DNA from: Mycolicibacter minnesotensis
GTDB taxonomy: Bacteria; Actinomycetota; Actinomycetes; Mycobacteriales; Mycobacteriaceae
Assembly (NCBI RefSeq): GCF_010731755.1
Contig: NZ_AP022589.1
Location: forward strand, 1,984,001-2,048,000
Direction of reading: 5' to 3'
Length of the DNA stretch: 64,000 nt
This document shows positions 18,420 to 27,308 of this stretch, in pieces. Made by a program: the position numbers and the translations under genes. The stretch's first letter is position 1; every line of letters starts with the position of its first letter. Under the pieces are notes generated by a model that saw only the letters and a list, made by a program, of their open reading frames with translations, did no database searches and was not told where the DNA came from.

Positions 18420-19984
18420 TTGCGCCCTCCCGTGCCTGCCGGGACGAATGATACTGCGGTGCCACGTGCGACGGGGCCGAGAAGCAACTGCTCGGCCACC
18501 GATGCCGGCGCATCTTTCCCGGTGATCAAGCCGAGCTGATCACGCTCGACCTGGCTTCCGACCGGTCCGACATTGCCGCTGAAGGACGCCGGCGCCGCCG
18601 GCTGCCATTGCGGGGCATGGGGCTGGGTCGGTATGGGCGGGCTCGGCGGGGGCGGCGGGCCCGGGTCGAGAGGGTCGGCGGTGCTGGGAACGCGCGGGAA
18701 CGGCCCGGTCCACCACGGCAGCGGGGGGTTGGTGTCTTCCAGGCTGCGATTCGGGTTGATCAGCGGTGGTCCGACCGCGTGCAGGTTGCCGTCCGGGCCG
18801 ATCTCGGTGCCCGGCGGCGGCTCGAGGCCGGCGGGGAAGTGGTAGTTCTGTGGCAGCAGGGTCTCGGGAAGCTCGGACCGCACCGAGATCATCGGCGCGG
18901 TGAAGCAGCTCGGTCCCTTGACCTCGCCGTACTGCGGGCAGTCCGCCCGGGTGTAGGTGAACATCGGCGTGAAGGACAAGTTGGCGCGCATGTTCCGGGT
19001 GACCAGTTTGGGGTCGTAGAGCTCGTCGAAGAACTTGTCGGAGAGTCGATTCACTCGGGTGAAGATAGGGACGAACTTGTCGGCGTTGTTGGCCAGAACC
19101 CCGACCACGGGGGTGAGGTCGTGGGTGATCTGGATCAGCTGATCGATGTGGTTGTCGAGGGCTTCCCGGGTGACGCCCACGGTGTGCCGGCCGCTGGCGA
19201 CCAGCGAGGCCAACTCCGCACGCTTCTGGGCGAACGCGCGCATCGGTTCGACAGCCTGGTGAAGAGCGTCAACCAGTTCGGGAGCCGTTGACTGCAGGCC
19301 GTGGGTGGCGTTGAGCAGGGCAGAGACGGTCGACGGCCCGGGCTCGGTGGCGACGATTCCGTTCAGTTGGTCGAGCAGCCGGGACATCTGCGCCCCGGTG
19401 TTGAGCAGCTTGACGCGCCGGTTGTCGGTGGCTGCGCCGACGGCGGCCAGGATTCCCAGGCTGTGGTCTTCGCGGCCCCGGCCGGTGGCGGCGAGGATGT
19501 CGCGAAGTTTGGACACGGTGGTCTGGAAGATGACAGTGGACAGGTCGCCGTTCTCGGCGATGTGGCTGCCGTCGCGGATGGTGGAGCCACCGGCGCCGGA
19601 GTCGACCAATTGAATCGAGGAGACCGCGAAGACGTTGGACGGCACCACTCGGGCGGTTACCGAGGCGGGGATGTCCTTGGCGTAGTCGGGCTTGAGGCTG
19701 ATGTGGACGAAATTCGGCTTGCCGTAGGCGGCCGGGGTCACGTCGGTGACGTTGCCGACCAGCAGGCCGTGGTACTTGACGTCGGACTGGGCCGGCAATC
19801 CGTCGCCGACGTTGATCAGGTCGGCCACCACCCGCACGTAGGAGTTGAGCATGCCGGTGGACTTGGCCAGCAGACCCGCGGTGGTCAGCGCGATCACCAG
19901 CAGGACCGCGATTCCCGCCCCCAGCAGTTGGTGTTCGGAGGGTCCCCGGCCGTCGGTGTCCAAAGAATTGCTCACGTCAACCAC
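18416..19984 (-). CDS. MceA, second mce operon, with proline-rich tail
   Basis: MceA of 522 residues. A membrane helix (about 22-42, AGIAVLLVIALTTAGLLA) precedes the MCE domain (about 48-125, VVADLINVGDGLPAQSDVKY and VFAVSSIQLV). A helical region and a conserved Cys-containing segment (YTRADCPQYGEVKGPSCF) follow, then a Pro-rich tail of about 110 residues (DPGPPPPPSPPIPTQP). GTG 19984 overlaps the yrbEB stop; GTG 19975 is an equally plausible start four codons inside. First subunit gene after the permeases. Confidence 0.92.
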   Translation of the reverse strand: MVDVSNSLDTDGRGPSEHQLLGAGIAVLLVIALTTAGLLAKSTGMLNSYVRVVADLINVGDGLPAQSDVKYHGLLVGNVTDVTPAAYGKPNFVHISLKPDYAKDIPASVTARVVPSNVFAVSSIQLVDSGAGGSTIRDGSHIAENGDLSTVIFQTTVSKLRDILAATGRGREDHSLGILAAVGAATDNRRVKLLNTGAQMSRLLDQLNGIVATEPGPSTVSALLNATHGLQSTAPELVDALHQAVEPMRAFAQKRAELASLVASGRHTVGVTREALDNHIDQLIQITHDLTPVVGVLANNADKFVPIFTRVNRLSDKFFDELYDPKLVTRNMRANLSFTPMFTYTRADCPQYGEVKGPSCFTAPMISVRSELPETLLPQNYHFPAGLEPPPGTEIGPDGNLHAVGPPLINPNRSLEDTNPPLPWWTGPFPRVPSTADPLDPGPPPPPSPPIPTQPHAPQWQPAAPASFSGNVGPVGSQVERDQLGLITGKDAPASVAEQLLLGPVARGTAVSFVPAGTGGRK

Positions 19985-20834
19985 CGAACCTTGCGCCGGC
20001 GTCGATGCTCCACAGCGCCATCGTCATGAGCATGTTGACCATGATCACGATCGTGATACTGGCGCGCATGGCTCGGCCGGCTGCCACACCGACGCCTTCG
20101 GGGCCGCCGGAAGCGTAGAAGCCGTAGTAGCACTGCACGGTCGAGGCCAACCACACGAACACCACGCACTTGAGTACGGAATAGATGATGTCCTTGCCGC
20201 TCAACATCATCGTGAAGTAGTGCATGTACGGGCCGATCGAGCCGCCGCCGATGATCCCGGTGACGAACTGGCAGGTCAGGTAGGTGATCGCCAGGCAGGC
20301 CACGTACAGCGGGATCACCGCGATGGTGGCGGCCATCAGTCGGGTGGTGACCAGGAAGGGGATCGGCCGGATCGCGATCGCGTCCAGGGCGTCGATCTCC
20401 TCGGCGATCCGCATGGCGCCGAGTTGCGCGGTGAACCGGCAACCGGCCTGCATGGCGAACGCCATCGAGGCCATGATCGGCGCGAGCTCGCGGGTGTTCA
20501 CCAGTGACGAGATGATTCCGGTCGCCGGTCCCAGGCCCAGCAGATTCAGAAAGTTGTAGCCCTCGATCGCTACCAGTGCACCGGCGGTGAAACCCAGGAC
20601 GATCGCGACTCCGGCGGTGCCGCCACCCACCACGATGGAGCCGTTGCCCCAGGCGATATCGGAGAGCAGTCGCAGGAACTCTTTGCGATAGTGGCGCAGC
20701 ACGGTGGGGACACCGGCCACAGCGCGGCCGAAGAAGACCAGCATGTGTCCCAACCGGATGGTGGGCACCGAGGCCGCCCGGTAGGCGCTCACCAAGGGGC
20801 GCGCAAACACCGGGATGTACGAGGACGCCGTCAA
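19977..20834 (-). CDS. YrbEB-type (MlaE) permease, second mce operon
   Basis: An integral membrane protein of about 285 residues of the YrbE/MlaE family, with five to six hydrophobic segments and the conserved central block TRELAPIMASMAFAMQAGCRF...EEIDALDAI near residues 125-160. It pairs with YrbEA to form the inner-membrane channel fed by the Mce tube. I place the start at TTG 20834, one base after the yrbEA stop, giving LTASSYIP; the frame is open further upstream but only inside yrbEA. The energising ATPase gene mceG is not in this window, as usual for mycobacteria. Confidence 0.9.
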   Translation of the reverse strand: MTASSYIPVFARPLVSAYRAASVPTIRLGHMLVFFGRAVAGVPTVLRHYRKEFLRLLSDIAWGNGSIVVGGGTAGVAIVLGFTAGALVAIEGYNFLNLLGLGPATGIISSLVNTRELAPIMASMAFAMQAGCRFTAQLGAMRIAEEIDALDAIAIRPIPFLVTTRLMAATIAVIPLYVACLAITYLTCQFVTGIIGGGSIGPYMHYFTMMLSGKDIIYSVLKCVVFVWLASTVQCYYGFYASGGPEGVGVAAGRAMRASITIVIMVNMLMTMALWSIDAGARFGG

Positions 20835-20835
20835 T

Positions 20836-21705
20836 TCACAGCCCCGTCCGCGGGTAGAGCACGTTGTATAGCTCGCTGATGCCGACATTGACGATCATCA
20901 GCACCAGGATCGACTCGACCACCGACGCGTTCACCGAGTTGGCCACACCGGCCGGTCCACCGCGGGTGGACAGGCCCTTCTGGCAGGACACCACCGCGAC
21001 GATCGCGCCGTAGACCACGGCCTTGATCAGCGCCACGATCATGTCACCGGTGGTGGCGAACGAGGAGAACGTGGCGACGAAGCTGCCGGGCGCACCCTTT
21101 TGGAAGTAGACGTTGAACAGGTAGCTCGCCAAAAAGCCGACGAAACAGGTGATCCCGGTCAGCGCGACGCCGACCATGATGGCGGCGCCGAACCGGGGCA
21201 CCACCAGTCGGCGGATCACCGAGACCCCCATCACCTCCATGGCGTCGGTCTCCTCGCGCATGGTTCGCGATCCCAGATCGGCGGTGATAGCCGAACCGAC
21301 CGCGGCAGCCATCAGCATGGCCGCCACCAGGGAAGCGGCCTGCCGAATGACGGCCAGCCCCGCGGCCGCGCCGGCCAGGGACGTGGCACCTACCTGATTG
21401 GCCAGCAGGGCGAACTGGATGGAGAGCGTGACCCCGATCGGCAATGCCACCAGGATCGTGGGCAACACGGCAGTGTTGGCCATGAACGCGCTCTGCCGCA
21501 CAAACTCGCCCCACTGGAATCGGCCGCCGAACAGGTCGGAGAAGAAGTACTGCACGGTGCGAACCGCCAGCACGCACTGTTCCCCGACCGTGGTCAGCGA
21601 CGCCAGCGGGTGGCGACGGGTGTAACCGACAGTCCAGTCCTGGATGGCTGCCACACCGTCGAGGGGAGCCTCGTCGGCGAGGTCGCGCTCGTCCTGGGTG
21701 GTCAT
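20836..21705 (-). CDS. YrbEA-type (MlaE) permease, first gene of the second mce operon
   Basis: A 289-residue MlaE-family permease. An N-terminal amphipathic part is followed by several membrane helices and the family signature GSAITADLGSRTMREETDAMEVMG (about residues 140-163, EExDAMxxMG). The C-terminus is short. ATG 21705 is the only reasonable start. It is the promoter-proximal gene of a nine-gene minus-strand unit (yrbEA-yrbEB-mceA-F-mam), transcribed away from the secreted-protein gene at 22080 across a 374-base gap. Confidence 0.92.
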   Translation of the reverse strand: MTTQDERDLADEAPLDGVAAIQDWTVGYTRRHPLASLTTVGEQCVLAVRTVQYFFSDLFGGRFQWGEFVRQSAFMANTAVLPTILVALPIGVTLSIQFALLANQVGATSLAGAAAGLAVIRQAASLVAAMLMAAAVGSAITADLGSRTMREETDAMEVMGVSVIRRLVVPRFGAAIMVGVALTGITCFVGFLASYLFNVYFQKGAPGSFVATFSSFATTGDMIVALIKAVVYGAIVAVVSCQKGLSTRGGPAGVANSVNASVVESILVLMIVNVGISELYNVLYPRTGL

Positions 21706-22079
21706 CGGTCGCCGATCGTGGTCGTGAGATCACCGGGGGTACCCGATCGGGTGTGTGGCCGATGATCCATGGCGGTCACCATAGTCAGAGTTCTTACTCC
21801 GCGGTAGGGTTCGGAACTTCTTTGACCAACTGGTGGGTAGGTAGCAAGGATACGCATGGCGACGGTTGGGGAAGAGCTCATGGGGTGTCGCCGCGACCTT
21901 TCATCCGGACATGATGTCGGACACAATGCCCCGCCAAGGCCGCTTCAGGCAACATGACCTCTGTTATGGACGGGTTACTGGTCAGTAGCGCGCCTTTTCG
22001 TAGTTTTCCCGCTTTCCGGCGGGCTTCGATGGCGATACTCGACCTGGCCAAGCGTGATCGGTGGAAGGAAGGCTGGACG
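21706..22079. other. Divergent intergenic region upstream of the second mce operon
   Basis: 374 bases between two divergent starts (yrbEA on minus, secreted protein on plus), so it should hold both promoters and any operator of the second mce operon. No convincing gene is seen. A perfect 11-base palindrome GACATGATGTC lies at 21908-21918, and AGTTC/GAACT arms occur around 21790-21820. Neither matches an operator I know, so they are only candidates. Confidence 0.5.
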
Positions 22080-22676
22080 GTGCGGATGCGGGGACGCTGG
22101 ACCCAGATTGCCGGCATAGTCGGGTGTGCGCTGGCGGCCGCGGGGGTGCTCGTGCCGGCTCCCGCCGGCGCAGACTCGGATCAGGCGCCGGCGCTTCCGG
22201 TGTTCATTCCCGGACCCACCGACTGGTCTCCCAGGATGGATATCTGGCCCTACAGCACCTTCACCTACCAGGTGACGCCGGAGATGATCGCCGGCATGTC
22301 GGATTCGTGTCAGTGGTTCAACGCGCAGTTCGATCCGCTGATGGGGCAGATCAATGCCGTCAACCGCAACCTGGGCGAACACCACGACCGCTACCCGGGC
22401 GTCCAGTCGCAGGTGGATGCCGTGGTGGCCAACATCGACCGATCGACCGGCTTCCTGGGTCCACGACTACAGCCGCTCACCATCCGCAACACCCCGGACA
22501 ACTTCGGCCCGTACTCGCCGATCTACGGCGGTGAACAGCTGACCGGCGTGCTGTTCCAGCTGTCCCGGATCGCCGACAGCCTGCGTACCAAACAGCCGTC
22601 GGGCTTCGCCCGCCCCCACCTCGACGCCGCGGCGGGGTGGGCCGACGCACTGCGGAACTCCAGGGCCTGCGCTTGA
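22080..22676 (+). CDS. Secreted protein of unknown function next to the mce operon
   Basis: A 198-residue exported protein. GTG 22080 has AAGGAAGG at 22065-22072, seven bases upstream, which decides the start over the ATG at 22086 and over longer frames. The signal peptide (MRMRGRWTQIAGIVGCALAA...APAGA) is followed by a mature domain with PVFIPGPTDWSPRMDIWPYSTF, SDSCQWFNAQFDPL and a helical segment LGEHHDRYPGVQSQVDAVV. Two cysteines (mid and C-terminal, RACA) could pair. I do not recognise the family. Its divergent placement with yrbEA and closeness to a Mam gene suggest a role with the second Mce system. Confidence 0.75.
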   Translation: MRMRGRWTQIAGIVGCALAAAGVLVPAPAGADSDQAPALPVFIPGPTDWSPRMDIWPYSTFTYQVTPEMIAGMSDSCQWFNAQFDPLMGQINAVNRNLGEHHDRYPGVQSQVDAVVANIDRSTGFLGPRLQPLTIRNTPDNFGPYSPIYGGEQLTGVLFQLSRIADSLRTKQPSGFARPHLDAAAGWADALRNSRACA

Positions 22677-22758
22677 AAATCCGCCGCAGCCTGGTGGGGT
22701 AGGTTCGGGTGCGTTGCGGCCGAACGGCTTGCGCAGCGGACCATGAGAGGTAGTTCAG

Positions 22759-23382
22759 GTGTCGGACCGTGAGGGCGAGCAGGCGGCCACCGAAGCCGAG
22801 GCCGTCCCGTCGGCGGTTGAGGCCGCTGAAACCGAGGCCGCCGAGACTGAGGCTGCCGAAACCGAGGCCGCTGACGATGCCGCCGAGCCCACGGCGGAGA
22901 GCCGAGCCCCGCGGCTGGACCGGCGATGGATTGCGGCCGCGGTCCTGATGCTGGGCCTGATCGCGGCGGCCTACGAAGGCTGGTTGTTATTCGCCCACCA
23001 CCAGCGCGCTGTTGCCGCCACGCAGGCACTCGAGGCGGCGGCCAGCTACACCCTGGTGCTCACCAGCGTCGACCCCGCCGCGATCGACCAGAACTTCGCC
23101 GAAATCCTCGACGGAGCCACCGGCGAGTTCAAAGACGTCTACAGCGCGTCCAGCGAGCAGCTGCGCCAACTGTTGATCGACAACAAGGCGACGGCGCACG
23201 GCACCGTCATCGACTCGGCGGTGAAGTCCGCCAGCAAGAACCGGGTCGAGGTGCTGCTCTTCGTCGACCAGGGCGTGAGCAACAAGGCCGCCCCCCAAGT
23301 GCAGATCGACCGCAGTCGAATCGTGATGACTATGGAGAAGGTCAACGGCCGCTGGCTGGCCGCCCAGGTCGAGATGCCCTAG
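22759..23382 (+). CDS. Mce-associated (Mam) membrane protein, paralogue of the one at 11941-12552
   Basis: A 207-residue single-pass protein. Residues 1-55 are acidic and contain an EAAET repeat; the membrane helix is at about 57-77 (WIAAAVLMLGLIAAAYEGWL). The Mam domain has SYTLVLTSVDPAAIDQNF, DGATGEFKDVY, LRQLLIDNKATAHGTVI and the ending GRWLAAQVEMP. These blocks are nearly the same as in the minus-strand Mam at the far end of the operon. Start is GTG 22759 with GAGAGG a little upstream. Confidence 0.87.
   Translation: MSDREGEQAATEAEAVPSAVEAAETEAAETEAAETEAADDAAEPTAESRAPRLDRRWIAAAVLMLGLIAAAYEGWLLFAHHQRAVAATQALEAAASYTLVLTSVDPAAIDQNFAEILDGATGEFKDVYSASSEQLRQLLIDNKATAHGTVIDSAVKSASKNRVEVLLFVDQGVSNKAAPQVQIDRSRIVMTMEKVNGRWLAAQVEMP
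22819..22863 (+). repeat. Three 15-bp tandem repeats in the Mam gene at 22759
   Basis: Three 15-base units (GAGGCCGCTGAAACC and close variants) encode EAAET three times in the acidic N-terminal tail, followed by a partial fourth unit. Unit changes are mainly synonymous. Confidence 0.85.
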
Positions 23383-23395
23383 GCGATGTCCGCCG

Positions 23396-24484
23396 CTAGT
23401 TGAATCCGAGCCAGCTGGGCAGCCCGCGTTCGTGCGCGTCGCACAGGACCTGCGCGGTGTCACAAGTTCCGCGGGGGACCCCGGCGCCGGTCCACATGCC
23501 GCCGGCGTCGCGGCGCAGCACGACCGCCGACGACGAACCGCCGTCGAGCAGTACGGCGTGGTCGCTGCCTAGGCCGCGGAACAGATCCTGCATGTTGTCG
23601 GGTGTGTAGTGGCCGCCCTGAAAGATGTACAGCTCGTCTTTGGCTCGCGAATAGCCCACGGCGGTGCGTGCCGCGCTCGGCCCGCCGTCGTTGAGTTGCC
23701 CGGTGAACCCCGGGGCCAGCAAGCCCAGTCCGCTCACCGCGACGAATCGGTCCCCGCGTTCCACCAGGCCGGTCACCGTGGGCCCGGCCGAGTCGTAGTC
23801 CCCACCGTCGCGGCCGCCGCGCGGCCACAACACATAGGGTGCGCCGCGAGTCGGCAGGATCATCGTGGTCAGCGTCGACCAATGCTCGTTGCCGCCGGAC
23901 AGTCCTTGTTTGCCGGCGTAGGGGATGGTGCCGGTGACCGCGACGTTGGCCCGGCCGTTGCCCCGGGTGTTGTCCACGTAGGTGCCCAGCGGGGAACTGC
24001 ACTTGGTGGTCCGCCAGGATCCGCCTCGCTGGCCGCGGATGTCGAAGAAGTTGGCGTTGATGGCCACCGTAGGCCGACCCAGCGCCTGCCAGGCCTGCAG
24101 CGGGGTATAGAGCTCGGAGGCCTGCATCAGCCCCTCACTGGTGCGGGCGCGCGGATCGCGTTCGCAGCGGCTCTGAGCGCCGCTATGGCTGTCGACGAGC
24201 AGGTGCGGCTCGATCCGCTGTGAGGCCGACTTGAGAACCACCAGATGCCCACCGCTGGACATCTCGTACCAGTCGCCGGCGGCGTTGAGCATCGGTGTGG
24301 GATGCCCGCCACCGAAGTTGTAGACCAGGTACGAGCCGGGGGTCCGCGCGATCGCGGCGGCCAACTGGTCCTGGGCGGCGGCACGCGCGGTCGGCTGGCC
24401 CGGGCCGATCGCCAGGGATGAGCAGAGCAGCACCGCGGCGCAGCCGGCCGCCAGCCGGCGCGCAAAACCCACTGGGGTCGACAC
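23396..24484 (-). CDS. Phosphodiester glycosidase-family (NAGPA/DUF2233) exported protein
   Basis: A 362-residue protein with an N-terminal signal peptide (GFARRLAAGCAAVLLCSSLA...TARA) and a NAGPA-type domain: VAINANFFD (about residue 145-153), VGYSRAKDELYIFQGG and the family hallmark AVLLDGGSSSAVV near residues 295-307. GTG 24484 has AAGGGA nearby upstream, which I prefer to the ATG 36 bases earlier. Length and place resemble Rv0179c (LprO), but no standard lipobox is visible (VLLC has Leu before Cys), so I leave the symbol empty. Substrate unknown; such enzymes cleave sugar-phosphodiesters outside the cytoplasm. Confidence 0.78.
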   Translation of the reverse strand: MSTPVGFARRLAAGCAAVLLCSSLAIGPGQPTARAAAQDQLAAAIARTPGSYLVYNFGGGHPTPMLNAAGDWYEMSSGGHLVVLKSASQRIEPHLLVDSHSGAQSRCERDPRARTSEGLMQASELYTPLQAWQALGRPTVAINANFFDIRGQRGGSWRTTKCSSPLGTYVDNTRGNGRANVAVTGTIPYAGKQGLSGGNEHWSTLTTMILPTRGAPYVLWPRGGRDGGDYDSAGPTVTGLVERGDRFVAVSGLGLLAPGFTGQLNDGGPSAARTAVGYSRAKDELYIFQGGHYTPDNMQDLFRGLGSDHAVLLDGGSSSAVVLRRDAGGMWTGAGVPRGTCDTAQVLCDAHERGLPSWLGFN

Positions 24485-24606
24485 TGTTTGTCCCTTCAGC
24501 TCCGGACTGGGCGACAGCAAGTTCCCACGGTAGTCACAGAAACCACCGGGACAAGCTGCGTGACCGGATTGTGTTGCTAGCGCGGCAGATTGGTTATGGC
24601 CAGTGA

Positions 24607-25329
24607 TCAGCCGCCGAGCCGGCGCTGCATCTCCCAGATCAGGATCTCCGCGGGGGCGGATGCGATGAGGCGTTGACCGCCGTCGCCGGTATAGCGGACA
24701 GCATCGCCGGTGTGCAGCGCGCCGACGCCCTCCAGATCGACATGGCCGACCGCGACAAACAGATGGGTGTACGGCGCATCAGGTAGTTCGACACGGTCTC
24801 CGGGTTGCAGCCGCGCGGCGTGCAGCGTGGCACCGGCATTTCCGATGCCGACCGCGGCGTCGGGGTCACTGCCGGAGGCGACGGCGATGAGCCCACCCCC
24901 CGCCAGTGCGTCGCCGATGTCGTGCTGCTGGTAGCCGGGGTCTGCCCCCGGCGTGTCCGGCATGATCCACATCTGGATGAAATGCACCGGCGTGGAATCG
25001 GATTCGTTCTTCTCCGAGTGCAGGATCCCCGATCCGGCTGACATCCGCTGCGCCAGGCCCGGGACGATCACGCCTGAGTTGCCGATCGAGTCGCGGTGGC
25101 TCAAGGCGCCGGACAGCACCCAGGTGATGATCTCTGCGTCGCGGTGCGGATGGGTGTCAAAGCCAGTACCGGGTGCAACCACGTCATCGTTGTTGACCAG
25201 CAGCAGTCCGTGATGGGTGTTCGCCGGGTCGTAGTAGTCGTTGAACGAGAACGAATGCCGCGAGGTGAGCCACGATGTATTGGTGGCTGCGCGGTCGGTT
25301 GCCCGGCGCACATCAAGCAGGCCCGTCAT
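24607..25329 (-). CDS. Pirin-family cupin protein (Rv0181c-like)
   Basis: A 240-residue bicupin of the pirin/YhhW quercetinase family. The metal-binding N-terminal cupin shows TGFDTHPHRDAEIITWVLSG (two His and the HRD motif; about residues 54-73) and ILHSEKN (the third His and the Glu). The C-terminal cupin is degenerate. ATG 25329 is preferred over TTG 25338; a TAGCCT hexamer ends eight bases upstream on this strand, suggesting leaderless expression. Rv0181c is the same length and lies in the same interval. The catalytic role in mycobacteria is not established. Confidence 0.86.
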   Translation of the reverse strand: MTGLLDVRRATDRAATNTSWLTSRHSFSFNDYYDPANTHHGLLLVNNDDVVAPGTGFDTHPHRDAEIITWVLSGALSHRDSIGNSGVIVPGLAQRMSAGSGILHSEKNESDSTPVHFIQMWIMPDTPGADPGYQQHDIGDALAGGGLIAVASGSDPDAAVGIGNAGATLHAARLQPGDRVELPDAPYTHLFVAVGHVDLEGVGALHTGDAVRYTGDGGQRLIASAPAEILIWEMQRRLGG

Positions 25330-25381
25330 GACCGTCAAGGCTAGCGCGCCAAAGCGGCTGGTTCCGCTGGTCGCGACGGGT

Positions 25382-25387
25382 TAGCCT
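25382..25387 (+). promoter_or_regulatory. Leaderless-type -10 hexamer (TAGCCT) of the hydrolase effector gene
   Basis: TAGCCT sits exactly seven bases before GTG 25395 with no ribosome binding site between. In mycobacteria a TANNNT hexamer at this distance places the transcript start on the start codon. Confidence 0.6.
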
Positions 25388-25394
25388 CGGTCGG

Positions 25395-27308
25395 GTGAGC
25401 CGTCCCGCGCTGCAGTACCTGCAGATCGCTGAGCTCACGGCGCATGCCGGGGGTGATCCGTGGGCCATCGACGACAGTCTGCAGGCCGGCAGTCCCACCC
25501 AGATCAATTTCTTGGCTCAGGCGTTTCACTCCGCCGCCGGCTCGGCGACCGCCGCCGAACAGACCTTCCGCACCGCCCAGGAACACTTCGCGCAGTACAA
25601 CCGCGAAAACGGCGAACAACCCATCAACAACGGCGCCGAGGTGGCCCGGGTCAAAGAGGGCCTGCATGCCACCACCGAGCAGCTCGGCCAGATCGCCGCG
25701 GACCTGGAGACCATCGCCGCCGCCCTGGCCCAAGCCCGTAACGCCGCGCGGGCCAACATCACGGCGCTCAACGCCAACCTGATCGGCCTTGACGCCCGCA
25801 TCGGGATGTACCTGGACCTGGAGAACCAGGGCTACGACTATGACGCGGACATCGCCCAGTGCCGTCAGTTGGCCAAGGATGACACCGCGACCGCGCTGCA
25901 CAACGCCACGGTGATCCGCGGCAGCTACTCGAAGTCCCTGCAGCAGGGGTTGACCAATCTGCGAGTCAGAAACGGCTATGACCCCGAGGAAGCGCTCGAC
26001 AAATTCGACGCGGATGCACCGGCACCACCGCCCGGGCCCGTCCCCGACGACCCGAAACAGTTCAACGACTTCTGGAACAGTCTGACCCCGGGCCAGAAGG
26101 ACTGGCTCTACAGCCAGGACCACAACATCGGCAATCATCCGGGGATGCCGTGCGATCCACCGGACCAGTTGGGCTACGACCACTACAACAAGCTGCACTT
26201 GGCTGATGAACTCGGCCGGGCCCAAGGCGCTGCCGCTCAAGCCGAGGCGCTGCAGAACCAGCACCCGGACTGGGCGGCCGGCACGAACATCCCCCGCCCC
26301 AACGAACCCGGGGCGATCTTCGATGACCGCGTCGCCTACGAGAACTGGCAACGCCAATTCGACGCAGCCCGCGACGGCGCCAAGAATCTGCCTGATCTGC
26401 AGGCCGTTGATTCGGCGGTGCGTGCCAGTCCGGACCGCAAGCTGATGCTGCTGGACACCGAGAGTGGCACGCAGGTTCGGGCCGCCATCGCGATCGGAGA
26501 TCCGGACAAGGCCACCCACGTCTCGGTGACCACGCCGGGGCTGAACACCACGGTGCACGGCGGCATCGGGGCAATGACCGAAGAGGCGACCAACCTTCGG
26601 CAAGAAGCTCTACGGCAGTTGGGCCTTACTCCCGGGCACGCAACCGATTCCGTATCGACAATCGCCTGGATCGGCTACGACCCTCCGCAGGTGCCCGGTT
26701 TTGACGACAAAACCGCGTCGCTGTCCGGAATCTGGGGAGTCACCCACGACGACCTCGCCAGGGCTGGAGCCCACGACTTGGCCCGCTTCTATGACGGGAT
26801 TCAGGCCTCGCACCTCGGCGGCCCCGCTGATCTGACTGCCATCGGGCACTCCTACGGCTCGCTCACCACCGGGCTGGCGTTGCAGGAACCCGGCGATCAC
26901 GGGGTATCGCGGGCGCTGTTCTACGGATCGCCAGGAATCGCAGCGTCCACGCCGGAACAGTTGCAGCTGCAGTCCGGCCAGGTCTATGCGATGGAAGCCC
27001 CCGACGATCCCATCCAATGGGTCTATGACGCCAGGGCGGTGGGTCAGGGCATTCCCCTTCTGGGCACCTACCTCAACAACGAGTTCGGTGACTTCGGATC
27101 CAACCCGGCGACCAACCCCGAATTCACCCGCCTGGCCACCGGTGCCACGACAGTGCCCGACGGACTTGGCGGCACCCTGACGCTGCAGGAAGCGCACGGG
27201 CACAGCGATTACCCGCGCTTTCCCGATGGAGGAGGCGTTCGAACGACCAACTACAACATCGCCGCGGTGCTGGCAGGCCTCGGCGACAAGGCGGTTCGAG
27301 GAAATTGA
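25395..27308 (+). CDS. Effector-like protein: shared helical N-domain plus alpha/beta-hydrolase (DUF1023)
   Basis: A 637-residue two-part protein. Residues 1-200 are an all-helical domain (GDPWAIDDSLQAGSPTQINF, then LHATTEQLGQIAADLETIA) that is almost identical to the start of the TNT protein at 32122. A Pro-rich linker follows (about 203-215), then a region ending in a DUF1023-type alpha/beta-hydrolase: nucleophile elbow AIGHSYGS with Ser486, acid candidate near Asp537-538, and His601/His603 in AHGHSDY. No signal peptide is present. The helical N-domain resembles WXG100/LXG-type type VII secretion domains in character; this is inference. It overlaps an LppV-type lipoprotein gene (TGATG), as Rv2797c adjoins lppV in M. 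tuberculosis. Confidence 0.83.
   Translation: MSRPALQYLQIAELTAHAGGDPWAIDDSLQAGSPTQINFLAQAFHSAAGSATAAEQTFRTAQEHFAQYNRENGEQPINNGAEVARVKEGLHATTEQLGQIAADLETIAAALAQARNAARANITALNANLIGLDARIGMYLDLENQGYDYDADIAQCRQLAKDDTATALHNATVIRGSYSKSLQQGLTNLRVRNGYDPEEALDKFDADAPAPPPGPVPDDPKQFNDFWNSLTPGQKDWLYSQDHNIGNHPGMPCDPPDQLGYDHYNKLHLADELGRAQGAAAQAEALQNQHPDWAAGTNIPRPNEPGAIFDDRVAYENWQRQFDAARDGAKNLPDLQAVDSAVRASPDRKLMLLDTESGTQVRAAIAIGDPDKATHVSVTTPGLNTTVHGGIGAMTEEATNLRQEALRQLGLTPGHATDSVSTIAWIGYDPPQVPGFDDKTASLSGIWGVTHDDLARAGAHDLARFYDGIQASHLGGPADLTAIGHSYGSLTTGLALQEPGDHGVSRALFYGSPGIAASTPEQLQLQSGQVYAMEAPDDPIQWVYDARAVGQGIPLLGTYLNNEFGDFGSNPATNPEFTRLATGATTVPDGLGGTLTLQEAHGHSDYPRFPDGGGVRTTNYNIAAVLAGLGDKAVRGN

Noticed and set aside
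21908-21918. GACATGATGTC palindrome as an mce-repressor operator
   Set aside because: It is short and has no match to an operator I know; kept only as a remark on the intergenic region.
24409-24484. Lipoprotein signal in the phosphodiester-glycosidase protein
   Set aside because: Cysteines in the signal region lack a standard lipobox, so I call it exported but not a lipoprotein.
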